Origin: Bordetella genomosp. 1 | GTDB taxonomy: Bacteria; Pseudomonadota; Gammaproteobacteria; Burkholderiales; Burkholderiaceae_B | Assembly: GCF_002261335.1 (NCBI RefSeq) | Contig: NZ_NEVL01000003.1 | Coordinates: 372,001-436,000, forward strand | Direction of reading: 5' to 3' | DNA: 64,000 nt | The notes under the pieces: model-generated | The model's input: only the letters and a program-made list of their open reading frames with translations | Told to the model about the DNA's origin: nothing | The model's database searches: none | Shown: positions 26,483 through 35,652 of the stretch, in pieces | How positions within the stretch are numbered: the stretch's first letter is position 1 | Layout of the letters: every line of letters begins with the position of its first letter | Program-made: the position numbers and the translations under genes

Positions 26483-27574
26483 TCAGGCAGCGGTCCGGCT
26501 CGCGGAATAGGGGGGATAGTCGGTGTAGCCGCGCTCGCCGCCGCCATAAAAGGCCTCCTTGCCGGCCTCGGCCAGCGGCCAGTCGTGGCGGATGCGGGCG
26601 ACCAGGTCGGGATTGGCGATGTAGGGCCGGCCGAACGCCACCAGATCGGCGGCGCCGGCCGCGATGGCCGCGCTTGCCGATGCCGGGGTGTAGCCGCCCG
26701 CCAGCATGAACGCGCCGCCGAAGGTCTTGCGCAGATCGCGCTGGAAGGCCGCCGGACCCAGGTCGCTGGCGTGCAGGTAGGCGATGCGCCGCTGGCACAG
26801 GGCCCCGGCCAGGCCCAGCCAGGTCGCCTTCTCGGCATCGAAGGGGCCGAGGCCGCCGAGGTGGCCGAAGGGCGTGATGCGCACGCCCACGCGGGCACGG
26901 CCGATGGCGTCGACCACGGCGTCGACCGTCTCGAGCAGGAGTCGCAAGCGGTTCGCAATGGGCGCGCCGCCGTAGGGATCTTCGCGGGTGTTCAGGCCCG
27001 CGTTGATGAACTGTTCGAACAGAAAGCCGTTGCCGGCGTGCAGCTCGACGCCGTCGAAGCCGGCCGCGACCGCATTGCGCGCGGCCTCGCGGAACTCGGC
27101 GATGACCCGGCGCATGCCGGCCAGGTCCAGCGCCAGCGGCGTGGCCACGGGCACTTGCGCCGGCGTGCCGTCGGCGCCGTAGCCATGCACCGTCGCACCG
27201 TCGGCGGCCACGGCCACCGGGCCCACGGGCGCGTGCCCGGCCGGCAGCAGGCTGCCGTGCGACAGCCTGCCCGCATGCCAGAGCTGGACGACGATGCGGC
27301 CGCCGGCCCGATGCACCGCGTCAGTGACCGTGCGCCATCCGGCGATCTGTGCGGCGGTATGGATGCCCGGCGTATCGCGCTGGCCGCGGCCCTGCGCCGA
27401 CACCTGGGTGCTCTCGGTGACGATGAGCCCGGCGCTGGCGCGTTGCGCGTAGTACCGCGCCATGCTCTGCGCCGGCAACGTGTCCGGCGAGCGGGCGCGC
27501 GTCATGGGCGCCATCACCACGCGATTGGGCAACGCCAGGCCGCCGAGTTCGAACGGGCTCAGGAGGGTTGGCAT
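26483..27574 (-). CDS. Old Yellow Enzyme family NADH:flavin oxidoreductase (NemA-like)
   Basis: A 363-residue FMN-dependent ene-reductase. The N-terminus [26 protein letters not shown], the segment [12 protein letters not shown] with the flavin-contacting His, and [28 protein letters not shown] (family motif) are all present; [13 protein letters not shown] near 325 binds the flavin phosphate. It reduces activated C=C bonds, N-ethylmaleimide or nitroesters using NAD(P)H. The probable operon order is a small protein gene, this gene, then an LLM oxidoreductase. Confidence 0.9.
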   Translation of the reverse strand: MPTLLSPFELGGLALPNRVVMAPMTRARSPDTLPAQSMARYYAQRASAGLIVTESTQVSAQGRGQRDTPGIHTAAQIAGWRTVTDAVHRAGGRIVVQLWHAGRLSHGSLLPAGHAPVGPVAVAADGATVHGYGADGTPAQVPVATPLALDLAGMRRVIAEFREAARNAVAAGFDGVELHAGNGFLFEQFINAGLNTREDPYGGAPIANRLRLLLETVDAVVDAIGRARVGVRITPFGHLGGLGPFDAEKATWLGLAGALCQRRIAYLHASDLGPAAFQRDLRKTFGGAFMLAGGYTPASASAAIAAGAADLVAFGRPYIANPDLVARIRHDWPLAEAGKEAFYGGGERGYTDYPPYSASRTAA

Positions 27575-27583
27575 GACGTCGCC

Positions 27584-27778
27584 TCAGCCGTGCGCCGGAA
27601 AATCCGGCGGCAGCGAGCCGGCCAGGCCGTCGACCTGGGCTGGCGTCGGGCGTGCGGGAGGGGTGTCGAGCGGCGGGAACCGGCGCGGTGTCAGCGCGGC
27701 GGGCCGCAACAGCCGGCCGAAGCCGGCGGGGTCGGCACGGTCGATGGGCGGGGGAGCGGCGAGGGAGAAAGCAGCCAT
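27584..27778 (-). CDS. hypothetical small Pro-rich protein ahead of the ene-reductase
   Basis: A possible 64-residue protein (starts MAAFSLAAPPP), very Pro, Ala and Arg rich with no recognisable domain. It ends 9 bases before the ene-reductase start and could be a leader gene for it. No good ribosome binding site precedes its ATG, and GC-rich DNA often leaves such frames open by chance. Confidence 0.35.
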   Translation of the reverse strand: MAAFSLAAPPPIDRADPAGFGRLLRPAALTPRRFPPLDTPPARPTPAQVDGLAGSLPPDFPAHG

Positions 27779-28124
27779 GGCATGCGGATCGGTCAGGGAA
27801 CTGTGACAGTCTGATTGAATCCGCCGCGGGGATAAACCCACGATCACGCCCGACACTCGGGAACCAGATTCCCCAATCAGCCCTGGGGAGCGGGGGCCGG
27901 CGGCGGAGCCGCGGTGGGTAGCCGTCGTCGGAACCCGCGAGCGCGCGGCGACGTTCACCCTGCCTGAGAGGCCGGCATTCAAGCCGCGCCGGAACGGGCA
28001 CGCCGTGGTCAGGATGGGCAAGCGCAGTGCACGACGACGACACCGTGACGCCCAGGGACGAAAAGATCGTTGCGGCCGCTTTTGCGCGCCGTGCGCGACG
28101 CCTTTCGGCCGGGACCGAGCCGGC
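27779..28124. other. 346-base stretch without a gene
   Basis: Lies between the start of the ene-reductase unit and the end of the diguanylate cyclase gene. A small hairpin GGGAA-CCAGA-TTCCC is visible near 27870. The AT-richer part around 27800-27840 may hold the ene-reductase promoter. I see no RNA gene or known riboswitch motif. Confidence 0.4.
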
Positions 28125-29333
28125 TCAGGAGGGCATCGCGGCGATGACCGCGCTGTGGCCCGCGACCTCGACCTCGACGGCGGCGCTCTCGATCCGGTTG
28201 CGCCCGGTCTTCTTGCCCCGGTAAAGCGCGGCGTCGGCCTGCCTGAGGGCGTCCTCCAGGCCATCGGCACCGCGGAACGGCGCCGAGACGCCGATGGTCA
28301 CCGTGCAGCGCAAGGGGGCGTCGGCGCCCGTGACCTGGATGGCCTGGTGTTCGACGCTGGCGCGCAGCCGCTCGGCCAGTGCGAGGGCCTCGGCGCCCTG
28401 CGTCTCCAGCACGACCGCCACGAACTCCTCGCCGCCGATGCGGCCCGTGAGGTCGCCCCGGCGCACGGTGGCGCGCAGCAGATTGGCGATGTGGCAGATG
28501 ACCTCGTCGCCGGCCTGGTGGCCGTGGCCGTCGTTGATCAGCTTGAAATGGTCCACGTCCACCAGCAGCAGACAGGCGGGCGCCGCGTGCCGGGTGTCGA
28601 AATACCGCTTGAGCGCATCCTGCAGGCCGCGGCGGTTGAGCAGGTCGGTCATGGGATCCCGCGCCGCCATGTTGCGCAGGCTGTCCGTGAGGCGCCGCAA
28701 TACCAGCCACACGATCGCGGGCGGCAGGATGGTCGCCAGCGTCGACATATAGATGTAGAAGATCATCTGGAAGCGGCTGTCCATCTGCAGCGCGTCCAGA
28801 CCGCCGTCCAGGATCTTCAGAAACTTCAGCGCGTTCAACACGCAGATGCCGCCGATCAGCAGGGCGAAGAAGAACATCTCGCCGTACAGGTCTTTGGCAA
28901 AGGTCCGCACCCCGTAGATGACGGTGAGCGCCATCACGAAGAACAGCAGGGTCGCCATCGCGGCGAGCATCGCGTAGCGGGCCGCGGGGCCGGCGGTTTC
29001 CTGCACCAGCCATTGCGCGAGCGCGTAGGCCACGGAAAACGCCAGCAGCGGCAGCCACAGCCGCACCGGGCGCCCGAAGAAACGCATGGCGCCCAGCCAG
29101 TAGGCGATCGGTGCCGCCAGCGTCAGCGTGTGATTGAGCACGCTCATCGCGCTCCACGCCGGACCGCCCTCCAATAGTTGGAGGATGTAGGCCAGCGCCA
29201 GCAACAGATTGCCCACGGCAAAGAAGTCCATCCCCATCCTGTTGCCCGGCAGGCGGCGGCTGATCAGCAGGAACATGCCCGAGAAGCACAGCAGATGTGC
29301 GCACAGCATGCCGACGAGGGTGGAGGCAACCAT
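28125..29333 (-). CDS. membrane diguanylate cyclase (GGDEF domain)
   Basis: A 402-residue protein. Residues 1-210 contain about six hydrophobic segments forming a membrane sensor without a recognised input domain. Residues 225-385 are the GGDEF domain: DPMTDLLNRRGLQDAL at its start, VDVDHFKLINDGHGHQAGDEV in the middle, and GRIGGEEF as the active-site signature. RRGD five residues before it is an RxxD inhibitory site, so the enzyme should make cyclic di-GMP from GTP and be product-inhibited. Its start codon lies 45 bases from repeat cluster 2, which therefore sits in its promoter region. Confidence 0.92.
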   Translation of the reverse strand: MVASTLVGMLCAHLLCFSGMFLLISRRLPGNRMGMDFFAVGNLLLALAYILQLLEGGPAWSAMSVLNHTLTLAAPIAYWLGAMRFFGRPVRLWLPLLAFSVAYALAQWLVQETAGPAARYAMLAAMATLLFFVMALTVIYGVRTFAKDLYGEMFFFALLIGGICVLNALKFLKILDGGLDALQMDSRFQMIFYIYMSTLATILPPAIVWLVLRRLTDSLRNMAARDPMTDLLNRRGLQDALKRYFDTRHAAPACLLLVDVDHFKLINDGHGHQAGDEVICHIANLLRATVRRGDLTGRIGGEEFVAVVLETQGAEALALAERLRASVEHQAIQVTGADAPLRCTVTIGVSAPFRGADGLEDALRQADAALYRGKKTGRNRIESAAVEVEVAGHSAVIAAMPS

Positions 29334-29377
29334 AAGGGCAGGGCAGGAGAGGGTCCGGTCCGCGCGCGGCCGACCCG

Positions 29378-29493
29378 AACAAAGGTGTCAGACTACATTT
29401 TCCAGTCCGCCCAAAACAAAGGTGTCAGACTGCAATTTCCAACAATGGTGTCAGACTGCATTTTTCGGCCGAAATTGTAGTCTGACACCTTTA
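29378..29493. repeat. intergenic repeat cluster 2 (four copies, 3 direct then 1 inverted)
   Basis: Same element as at 24280. Direct copies at 29378-29401 (with GACTACA instead of GACTGCA), 29415-29438 and 29441-29465 (CAATGGTGTC variant); inverted copy at 29472-29493. They occupy nearly the whole gap between the diguanylate cyclase start and the LysR gene end. Copies three and four are only 6 bases apart and can fold into a hairpin of about 20 bp that would sit at the LysR transcript end. Confidence 0.9.
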
Positions 29494-29507
29494 TGGGTGG
29501 GGCGGCG

Positions 29508-30425
29508 CTAGCTCATCTTCTCCCACGGCACGCCGTCCTCCCAACACGCCACCAGCAGGTCGATGAACGCGCGGGTGCGTGGCGAGAGGTGGCGCTTGCT
29601 CGGGTAGATCAGGCGGATCGGGTCGGCGGGCGGGCGATAGGCTTCGAGCACCTCGACGAGGTCGCCGCGGCGCAGGTCGTTGCCGGTGATGTAGGTGGGC
29701 AGGTGGATCAGCCCGAACCCGGACAGCGCGGCGGCGCGCAGCGCCTCCGAGCTGTCGATGTTCATGCGGCCCGGACCGTCGCAGATCTCGAGCACGCCCG
29801 CATGCTGAAAGCGCCACGGCATCGGGCGCTGGCCGCTGAGAAAGAAAATGCGGTCATGCTGCGCCAGTTCGGCCGGGGTGGCCGGCACGCCCTTGTCGGC
29901 CAGGTACTGCGGCGAGGCGCAGGTCACGAACTGCTGGCCGCCGATCGTGCGCGACAGAATGCGCGCGTCGTCCTTCACGCCGCCGATGCGAACGGCCACA
30001 TCGATGCCCTCCTCGATCAGGTCCACGTAGCGATCGGTGAACCAGACGTCGGCCTGCAGGTCGGGCCACTTTTTCACGAAGGCGTTGAGCACCGGCAGGA
30101 TGTGGCGCTGGCCGAACGACAGCGGCGCGGTGAGTCGCAGGATGCCGCTGGGCTGGCCGCGGCGCTGCGCCATCGTGGCGTCGACCTCGTCCAGGTCGTC
30201 GAGGATCTGCACCCAGCGCTCGAACACCACCAGGCCTTCGTCGGTCACCGCGAGCTTGCGCGTCGTGCGGTGCAGGAGCCGCACGCCGAGCCGCGCTTCC
30301 AGCCGCGCGACGCTCTTGCCGACGGCCGAACGCGTCAGCCCGAGCGCGGCGGCCGCGGCGGTGAAGCTGCCGTGCTTGACGGCCGAGATGAAGGCGAGCA
30401 TGTCGCCGAAGCGGTTGGATTCCAT
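29508..30425 (-). CDS. LysR-family transcriptional regulator
   Basis: A 305-residue LysR protein. I took the ATG at 30425 (MESNRFGDMLAF), where the winged helix begins; the in-frame extension to 30674 is unlike any domain. HTH: FISAVKHGSFTAAAAALGLTRSAVGKSVARLEARLGVRLLHRTTR at residues 10-55. The effector domain starts near 90 (GILRLTAPLSFGQRHILPVL). It has no divergent partner; the AraC gene upstream is on the same strand. Its target is unknown. Confidence 0.9.
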   Translation of the reverse strand: MESNRFGDMLAFISAVKHGSFTAAAAALGLTRSAVGKSVARLEARLGVRLLHRTTRKLAVTDEGLVVFERWVQILDDLDEVDATMAQRRGQPSGILRLTAPLSFGQRHILPVLNAFVKKWPDLQADVWFTDRYVDLIEEGIDVAVRIGGVKDDARILSRTIGGQQFVTCASPQYLADKGVPATPAELAQHDRIFFLSGQRPMPWRFQHAGVLEICDGPGRMNIDSSEALRAAALSGFGLIHLPTYITGNDLRRGDLVEVLEAYRPPADPIRLIYPSKRHLSPRTRAFIDLLVACWEDGVPWEKMS

Positions 30426-30594
30426 GGAGACCCGGAGGACGGGCGGCCGAGCGCCGCATGTGCGGATCGTAGTCGAAGTGGGGCGGACGAGCGTCTGATG
30501 GCGCGCGTATCGTCGGTGATCGTGTCGGAAGGAAATCGACCAGGGATCGACAAGGAGTCGACGAAGGATCGACGGACGACCACCAACGTGCCCG

Positions 30595-31404
30595 TCATGC
30601 AGAACGGAAGTAGCGTGCCGGTGTGGTGCCGAACATGGCCTTGAACGCGGCCACGAAGCTGGAGGCCGATTCATAGCCGACCTCCAGCGCCACGTTCGTC
30701 ACGCTCTCGCCATAGGCCAGTTGTTCGAGCGCCAGCAGCAGCCGCTGGCGCTGGCGCCAGGCGCCGAACGACATGCCGGCCTGCGCACGGAACAGGCGTT
30801 CCAGCGTGCGCGCGCTTGCGCCGGCGCGCGCCGCCAACGCGGCCAGCGGCTCGCGGTTGGCGGGCTCCCGGCGCAGGATCTCCGCCACGCGCAGCGCGCG
30901 CGCATCGTTGGGGAAGGGCAGGTCCACGGGCGACTGCGGCACCGCGCGCACCTGGTCGATCAGCACCGCCGCGAGCCGGGCTTCGGGGCTGTTGGCCGGG
31001 TAGTCCCAGCGCGCCTCGGCGCAGGCATGCACCACCTCGCGCATGAGCGCAGACACGCCCAACACCAGGCAATAGGTCTCGCGCGGCATGTCGCAGGCGG
31101 CGGGATCGATGTAGAGCACCTGCGTGTGGCAGGGCCGGCGCACGCGTGTGGCGTGCTCGGTGCCGGCGCTGATCCAGATCGCGCGCGTGCTGGGCAGCAC
31201 CCATTCTCCGACCGCCGTCATCACGTGCAGCACGCCGCGGGTGGCGCACAGCAGCTGGTGGCGCCGGTGCACGTGCGGCGGCTGCTCGGTCGGCTGCCAG
31301 ATCTCGGTGCGGCCTACGACCGGCGCGGGGGCGACGTCGGGGTCGGCGTCGGCGTGGGGATCGGCGGCAGGATTTGCGGCAGGATCGGCGGAACGGCGGC
31401 TCAT
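30595..31404 (-). CDS. AraC-family transcriptional regulator with cupin-like sensor
   Basis: A 269-residue regulator. After an Ala/Asp/Pro-rich tail (residues 3-28) comes a cupin-type sensor (PPHVHRRHQLLCATRGVLHVMTAVGEWVLP, then IWISAGTEHATRV). The C-terminal double helix-turn-helix lies at about 170-265 (LAALAARAGASARTLERLFRAQAGMSFGAWRQRQRLL; VALEVGYESASSFVAAFKAMFGTTP). I place the start at 31404 because in-frame codons upstream are just the translated repeat elements. It is divergent from an MFS exporter, a common pairing in which the AraC protein controls the pump. Confidence 0.9.
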   Translation of the reverse strand: MSRRSADPAANPAADPHADADPDVAPAPVVGRTEIWQPTEQPPHVHRRHQLLCATRGVLHVMTAVGEWVLPSTRAIWISAGTEHATRVRRPCHTQVLYIDPAACDMPRETYCLVLGVSALMREVVHACAEARWDYPANSPEARLAAVLIDQVRAVPQSPVDLPFPNDARALRVAEILRREPANREPLAALAARAGASARTLERLFRAQAGMSFGAWRQRQRLLLALEQLAYGESVTNVALEVGYESASSFVAAFKAMFGTTPARYFRSA

Positions 31405-31405
31405 G

Positions 31406-31452
31406 AAAATGCAGTCTGACACCTTTTCAAAAATGCAGTCTGACACCTTTTC
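31406..31452. repeat. intergenic repeat cluster 3 (two inverted-orientation copies)
   Basis: Two copies of the same element at 31406-31427 and 31429-31452, both in the inverted orientation and separated by a single base, directly upstream of the AraC start codon (31404). Read from the AraC strand they would form its 5' leader, and their in-frame translation adds a spurious N-terminal extension. Confidence 0.9.
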
Positions 31453-31558
31453 GGAGGGTGTGGCGGATTATCGACATTATTCGGCTTAGTGTAGACAGAA
31501 CCGCCGGCGCGTCGCGGGTAAGGTGAGGGCTGGCGTTATCGGGTATCGAGGAGTGGCA

Positions 31559-32752
31559 GTGGTGCAGGTCGACACCGCGCGCGGGCAGGCAGGGCCGTCC
31601 GACGCGCAGCAGGTTCAATCATTGAGGGGGCCCCGGCGGGCCACGCAGCTGGCGTTTTTCATCGCCGGCTTCGCGCTTTCGTCGTGGGCGCCGCTGGTGC
31701 CGTTTGCGCAGCAGCGCCTGCAGGCGGACGCGGCCACGCTCGGCACGGTGCTGCTGTGCCTCGGTCTGGGCGGCGTGATCGGGATGCCGGGGGCGGGCGC
31801 GCTGGCCAGCCGGCTCGGTTGCAAGGCGCTGATTCTTGCCGCGGGCGCGATGCTCACGCTGGCCTTGCCGGCCCTGGCCTGGGTCGACACGCCGCTGGCG
31901 CTGGGCGTCTGCCTGATGCTGTTCGGCGCGGCCATCGGCGCCATCGACGTGGCGGCCAACATCCACGGCACCGAAGTGCAGCACCGCGCCCGCCAGCCCC
32001 TGATGTCGGGATTCCACGGGCTCTACAGCATCGGCGGGCTGATCGGCGCGGCCGCCATGACGGGCGCCATCGCGGCCGGCGCCTCGGCGGCCGCCGCCGC
32101 CCTGGGCGCCGGCGTGATCATCGCGCTCTGCCTGATCGTGGCCGCGCCCGGCTTCCTGGCCACGCGCTCGGTGGACAAGGCGCCGCTGCTGGTCGTGCCG
32201 CGCGGCGTGGTGCTCGTGATCGGCCTGCTCGCGATGGTGATGTTCCTCGCAGAGGGGGCGATGCTCGACTGGGGCGCGTTGCTGCTGTCTCAGGCCAAGG
32301 GCGTGCACGTGGGTGTGGCCGGCGCCGGCTATGCCGTATTCGCCTGCGCGATGACGCTGATCCGCCTTGTCGGCGACCGCATCGTGGCCCGCTTCGGCCC
32401 GCGCGCGGTGCTCACGGCGGGCTTCGTGTGCACCGCCGCCGGCCTGGCCACGGCCGCCCTGAGCGGCGCGCTGCCGCTGGTCTACGCGGGCATCGCGCTG
32501 GCAGGCCTGGCCTGCGGCAACGTCGTGCCGGTGCTGTTCTCGCTGGCCGGTCAGCAGAAGATCATGCCGGCCTCGCATGCGATCGCGGCGGCCAGCATCC
32601 TGGGCTATCTCGGCGTCCTGGCCGGGCCCGCGGTGCTGGGCTACGTGGCGCACGCCGTGGGCCTGGTCGACGCCTTCGTCGGATTGGCCGTGCTGGTGCT
32701 GCTCACGGCCCTGGCGATTGCGCGCGTGAGTGGCGCGCGCGGGCGAGCCTAG
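31559..32752 (+). CDS. MFS transporter, YbjJ-like
   Basis: About 397 residues with 12 hydrophobic segments. ATQLAFFIAGFALSSWAPLVPF is membrane segment 1, and GAAIGAIDVAANIHGTEVQ followed by SGFHGLYSIGGLIGA matches the YbjJ/Fsr-like MFS group, where an Asn/His-rich segment 4-5 is conserved. I prefer a GTG at 31559 or 31562, because GAGGAG at 31548-31553 is a good ribosome binding site; a GTG at 31523 is also open. It is divergent from an AraC regulator with two repeats between them. Substrate unknown. Confidence 0.87.
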   Translation: MVQVDTARGQAGPSDAQQVQSLRGPRRATQLAFFIAGFALSSWAPLVPFAQQRLQADAATLGTVLLCLGLGGVIGMPGAGALASRLGCKALILAAGAMLTLALPALAWVDTPLALGVCLMLFGAAIGAIDVAANIHGTEVQHRARQPLMSGFHGLYSIGGLIGAAAMTGAIAAGASAAAAALGAGVIIALCLIVAAPGFLATRSVDKAPLLVVPRGVVLVIGLLAMVMFLAEGAMLDWGALLLSQAKGVHVGVAGAGYAVFACAMTLIRLVGDRIVARFGPRAVLTAGFVCTAAGLATAALSGALPLVYAGIALAGLACGNVVPVLFSLAGQQKIMPASHAIAAASILGYLGVLAGPAVLGYVAHAVGLVDAFVGLAVLVLLTALAIARVSGARGRA

Positions 32753-32815
32753 TCGAGTCCGGCGCGCGGCACGCCCGCGGCGCGCATGACCGCGCCCCAC
32801 AGCCGGACCCAGACG
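32749..32815 (-). pseudogene. possible C-terminal remnant of a Bug-type binding protein
   Basis: The minus strand reads VRLWGAVMRAAGVPRAGLD then a stop overlapping the MFS stop. LWGxVxRAAGV is how many Bug (TctC-like) periplasmic receptors end. No upstream part of such a protein is recognisable, so this would be only the last 20 or so codons of a lost gene. The match is short and may be chance. Confidence 0.3.
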
Positions 32816-33155
32816 GCGCCGGTGGCCCAGAGCGCCGCCAGGCAAGCGGAAGCCCTGCAACCGCCGGTTCGCGTTCGATCCGGGCGCAAAGCGGGGCGAA
32901 GCGCGGGCAGAACGTCGGTCCGAGAGGAGGGTTGAACCGCACATGACGCGCGGTTGTGGCCGCGCCGCAACCGAGTGGCCTCCGCGCGGACGTGGCACGG
33001 CGCTCCCGCCGCCGCAATCGGCCCGCTCGGCTATGATGTCATCAGTGCGGTCGCACCCGGGATCGCGGCAGTGCCGGTCCCGTCCGGCCCCGCCCGCTCT
33101 CACGGCCGCGATTCTTCGCCTCCAACTCCTTCTGCTGCCACCCCAGCCGCCGTCT
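32753..33155. other. 403-base stretch without a gene
   Basis: Between the MFS gene and alaA. Apart from the possible Bug remnant at its left end I see no coding, RNA or repeat feature. The alaA promoter must lie here; a short AT-richer patch near 33030-33045 (GCTATGATGTCATCAG) contains the palindromic core ATGATGTCATCA. Confidence 0.4.
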
Positions 33156-34445
33156 ATGAAGACCATCAACAAATCGAGCAAGTTGGCTCACGTCCTGTAT
33201 GACATCCGCGGACCGATCATGGATCGGGCCAAGCAGATGGAGGACGAGGGCCAGAAGATCGTCAAGCTGAATATCGGCAATCTGGCGGCGTTCGGTTTCG
33301 ATGCTCCCGAAGAGGTCCAGCTCGACATGATCCGCAACCTGCCGAATTCGGCGGGCTACTCGGACAGCAAGGGCAACTTCGCGGCGCGCAAGGCGGTGAT
33401 GCACTACTCGCAGGAGCAGGGCATCAAGGGCGTCACGCTCGAAGACATCTACCTCGGCAACGGCGCCTCCGAGCTGATCGCGATGGCCACCAACGCGCTG
33501 CTCGACGACGGCGACGAGCTGCTGGTGCCGATGCCCGACTATCCGCTCTGGACGGCCGTCACCAGCCTGTCGGGCGGCACGCCGGTGCACTATCTCTGCG
33601 ACGAGAGCCGCGGCTGGATCCCCGACCTGGCCGACATCCGCAGCAAGATCACGCCGCGCACCAAGGGCATCGTGGTGATCAACCCCAACAACCCCACCGG
33701 CGTGCTGTATCCGGAATCGGTGTTGAAGGAGATCGTCGAGGTCGCGCGCGAGCACGGCCTCGTGATCCTGGCCGACGAGGTCTACGACAAGGTGCTGTAC
33801 GACGACGTCAAGCACACCGCGCTCGGCAGCCTCTCGACCGACGTGCTGACGTTGACCTTCAACTCGCTGTCCAAGAGCTATCGCGCCTGCGGCTATCGCG
33901 CCGGCTGGCTGATCGTCTCGGGCGACAAGAGCGCGGCCAAGGACTACATCGAAGGCCTGGACATGCTGGCCAACATGAAGCTGTGCGCCAACGTGCCCGG
34001 CCAGTGGGCCATCCAGACGGCGCTGGGCGGCTACCAGAGCATCAACGACCTGGTGGGCGAGGGCGGCCGCCTGCGCAAGCAGCGCGACCTGGCCTACGAA
34101 CTCATCAGCGCGATTCCGGGCGTGACCTGCGTCAAGCCGCAGGCCGCGCTCTACATGTTCCCGCGCCTCGATCCCAAGGTCTATCCGATCCAGGACGACC
34201 GCCAGTTCTTCCTCCAGCTGCTCGAGGCCACGCGCGTGATGCTGGTGCAGGGCACGGGCTTCAACTGGCATGCCCCCGATCACTTCCGCATGGTGTTCCT
34301 GCCCTACGAACACGATCTGCGCGACGCAATCGGCCGGGTGGCGGCGTTCCTCGAAGACTACCGCAACCGCCATGCGGCGGGTGCGCCGGCGGTGACGGCC
34401 GCCGAGGGCGCCGCCGTCACGCCGCTCAAGAAGGCAGCGCGCTGA
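33156..34445 (+). CDS. alaA: alanine aminotransferase (AlaA-like)
   Basis: A 429-residue PLP enzyme of fold type I. SSKLAHVLYDIRGPIMDRA at the start and LNIGNLAAFGFDAPEE near 45 are signature segments of AlaA/YfbQ. Cofactor-binding motifs are GNGASELI, NPNNPTGVLYP, ADEVYDKVLYDD and NSLSKSYRACGYRAGW, in which the Lys after SLS forms the Schiff base. It interconverts pyruvate plus glutamate with alanine plus 2-oxoglutarate. The last 25 residues (Ala/Pro-rich) extend beyond the E. coli protein. A strong terminator follows. Confidence 0.92.
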   Translation: MKTINKSSKLAHVLYDIRGPIMDRAKQMEDEGQKIVKLNIGNLAAFGFDAPEEVQLDMIRNLPNSAGYSDSKGNFAARKAVMHYSQEQGIKGVTLEDIYLGNGASELIAMATNALLDDGDELLVPMPDYPLWTAVTSLSGGTPVHYLCDESRGWIPDLADIRSKITPRTKGIVVINPNNPTGVLYPESVLKEIVEVAREHGLVILADEVYDKVLYDDVKHTALGSLSTDVLTLTFNSLSKSYRACGYRAGWLIVSGDKSAAKDYIEGLDMLANMKLCANVPGQWAIQTALGGYQSINDLVGEGGRLRKQRDLAYELISAIPGVTCVKPQAALYMFPRLDPKVYPIQDDRQFFLQLLEATRVMLVQGTGFNWHAPDHFRMVFLPYEHDLRDAIGRVAAFLEDYRNRHAAGAPAVTAAEGAAVTPLKKAAR

Positions 34446-34467
34446 GGCGCGAGCATCGTGCACGATG

Positions 34468-34498
34468 AAGAGGCCGCTTTCGAGCGGCCTCTTTGCTT
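34468..34498 (+). terminator. intrinsic terminator of alaA
   Basis: AAGAGGCCGCT (34468-34478), loop TTCG and AGCGGCCTCTT (34483-34493) form an 11-bp perfect stem with a stable tetraloop, then TTGCTTT. Confidence 0.9.
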
Positions 34499-34621
34499 TG
34501 GTGCACGGCGTTTGCCGGGGGGCTGACGCGCACGGGCGGGCGCGATACCGGGCCGCGTGGTGGAGGCCCGCGCGTCGCCCCGGGGATCGGGCGGCTCGCC
34601 GATCCCGTCACGCGAGCCGTT

Positions 34622-35566
34622 TCACGCGAAATCGTAGAGCCGGGCCGCATTGTCGACCAGGATGGCCTGCCGCTCGCGCGCGTCCACCCAACCGCAGAAC
34701 GCGTTGAGCTGCAGGCCGTCGTCGATCGGGTGCAGCGGCTCGCTGGTGGCGAGCTCGCGCGGCCGGCCGGGCCAGGCGCCGCTGTGCGGCCAGTCGGTGC
34801 CCCACAGCATGCGGTCGAGCCGCGTGTCGATGAGTGCGCGCGCAACTTCCCGCGCGGCGCTCGGCGGCCGGCCGTCCTCCCAGGTGGTGAGCCGGTAGGG
34901 CGCCGACAGTTTCACGTACACGTTGCCCGCGCGGATCACGTCCAGCAGGGCTCGGAAGCCGGGCTGCGCGACGCCATGCACCGCGCTGGCTAGCGCGAAA
35001 TGGTCGATGACGACCGGGACGGTGCAGGCCGCCAGCGCGTCGGCCAGCGCCGCCACCACCGGCAGGGTGGTGTAGATCTGCACGTGCCAGCCGAGATCGG
35101 CCACCTGTGCGGCGGTGCGCGCCAGGGCCTGGCGCGCCACGTCGGGGTTGGTCTGGCCGTACGACTGCAGATTGACGCGGGCCCCGCGCACCCCGGCCCG
35201 GTGCAACGCGCGCAGGCCGGCCGTGTCGATGTCGGGCGCGAGCACCGCCACGCCGCGCGAAGCATGGCCGGCCGCATCCAGCGTGGCGAGCGCATCCGTC
35301 ATGCAGCGGTTGTCGGTGCCTTGCGGGCTGGCCTGCACGACCACCGCGCGCTCGATGCCCAGGGCGCGGTGCAGCGCGAGCAGCTCGTCGGTGGTGGACA
35401 GGCCGGGCGTGAACACGCGGTCGGCGGCCAGGGGATACTTGTCGAAGGGGCCGAAGATGTGCACGTGGCAGTCGCAGGCGCCGGGCGGGACGTGCGCGTT
35501 CACCGGGCTGTGCGTGACGCCAAGAACGGTGCGGGCCTTGGCGTCGAGGGTCGGGTTGCTGCTCAT
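34622..35566 (-). CDS. amidohydrolase-2 family hydrolase (LigI/PDC lactonase-like)
   Basis: A 314-residue TIM-barrel metal hydrolase. CDCHVHIFGPFDKYPL near residue 31 carries the metal-binding HxH. Further His/Asp positions occur in VVIDHFALA and MLWGTDWPHSGAW. This pattern matches the 2-pyrone-4,6-dicarboxylate lactonase / 4-sulfomuconolactonase group of aromatic catabolism. It follows a Bug-type periplasmic receptor by 86 bases in one operon, with a divergent LysR gene, so it probably hydrolyses the carboxylic acid brought in by that system. Confidence 0.88.
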   Translation of the reverse strand: MSSNPTLDAKARTVLGVTHSPVNAHVPPGACDCHVHIFGPFDKYPLAADRVFTPGLSTTDELLALHRALGIERAVVVQASPQGTDNRCMTDALATLDAAGHASRGVAVLAPDIDTAGLRALHRAGVRGARVNLQSYGQTNPDVARQALARTAAQVADLGWHVQIYTTLPVVAALADALAACTVPVVIDHFALASAVHGVAQPGFRALLDVIRAGNVYVKLSAPYRLTTWEDGRPPSAAREVARALIDTRLDRMLWGTDWPHSGAWPGRPRELATSEPLHPIDDGLQLNAFCGWVDARERQAILVDNAARLYDFA

Positions 35567-35652
35567 GGGGGAAGCGTCTCGTCAGCGGGCCGCGCGCGGC
35601 CCGGGGTCGTCGGGGTCGGCATGCCGGGGCGCGGTCAGCGCCCCGGCGCCGC

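Noticed and set aside
27779-28124. FMN riboswitch before the flavin oxidoreductases
   Set aside because: The GGGAA hairpin near 27870 lacks the conserved FMN-element sequences; no riboswitch could be supported here or before ribA.
31404-31446. N-terminal extension MSDCIF... of the AraC regulator
   Set aside because: It is the translation of two intergenic repeat copies; the same peptide appears wherever the repeat is read in that frame.
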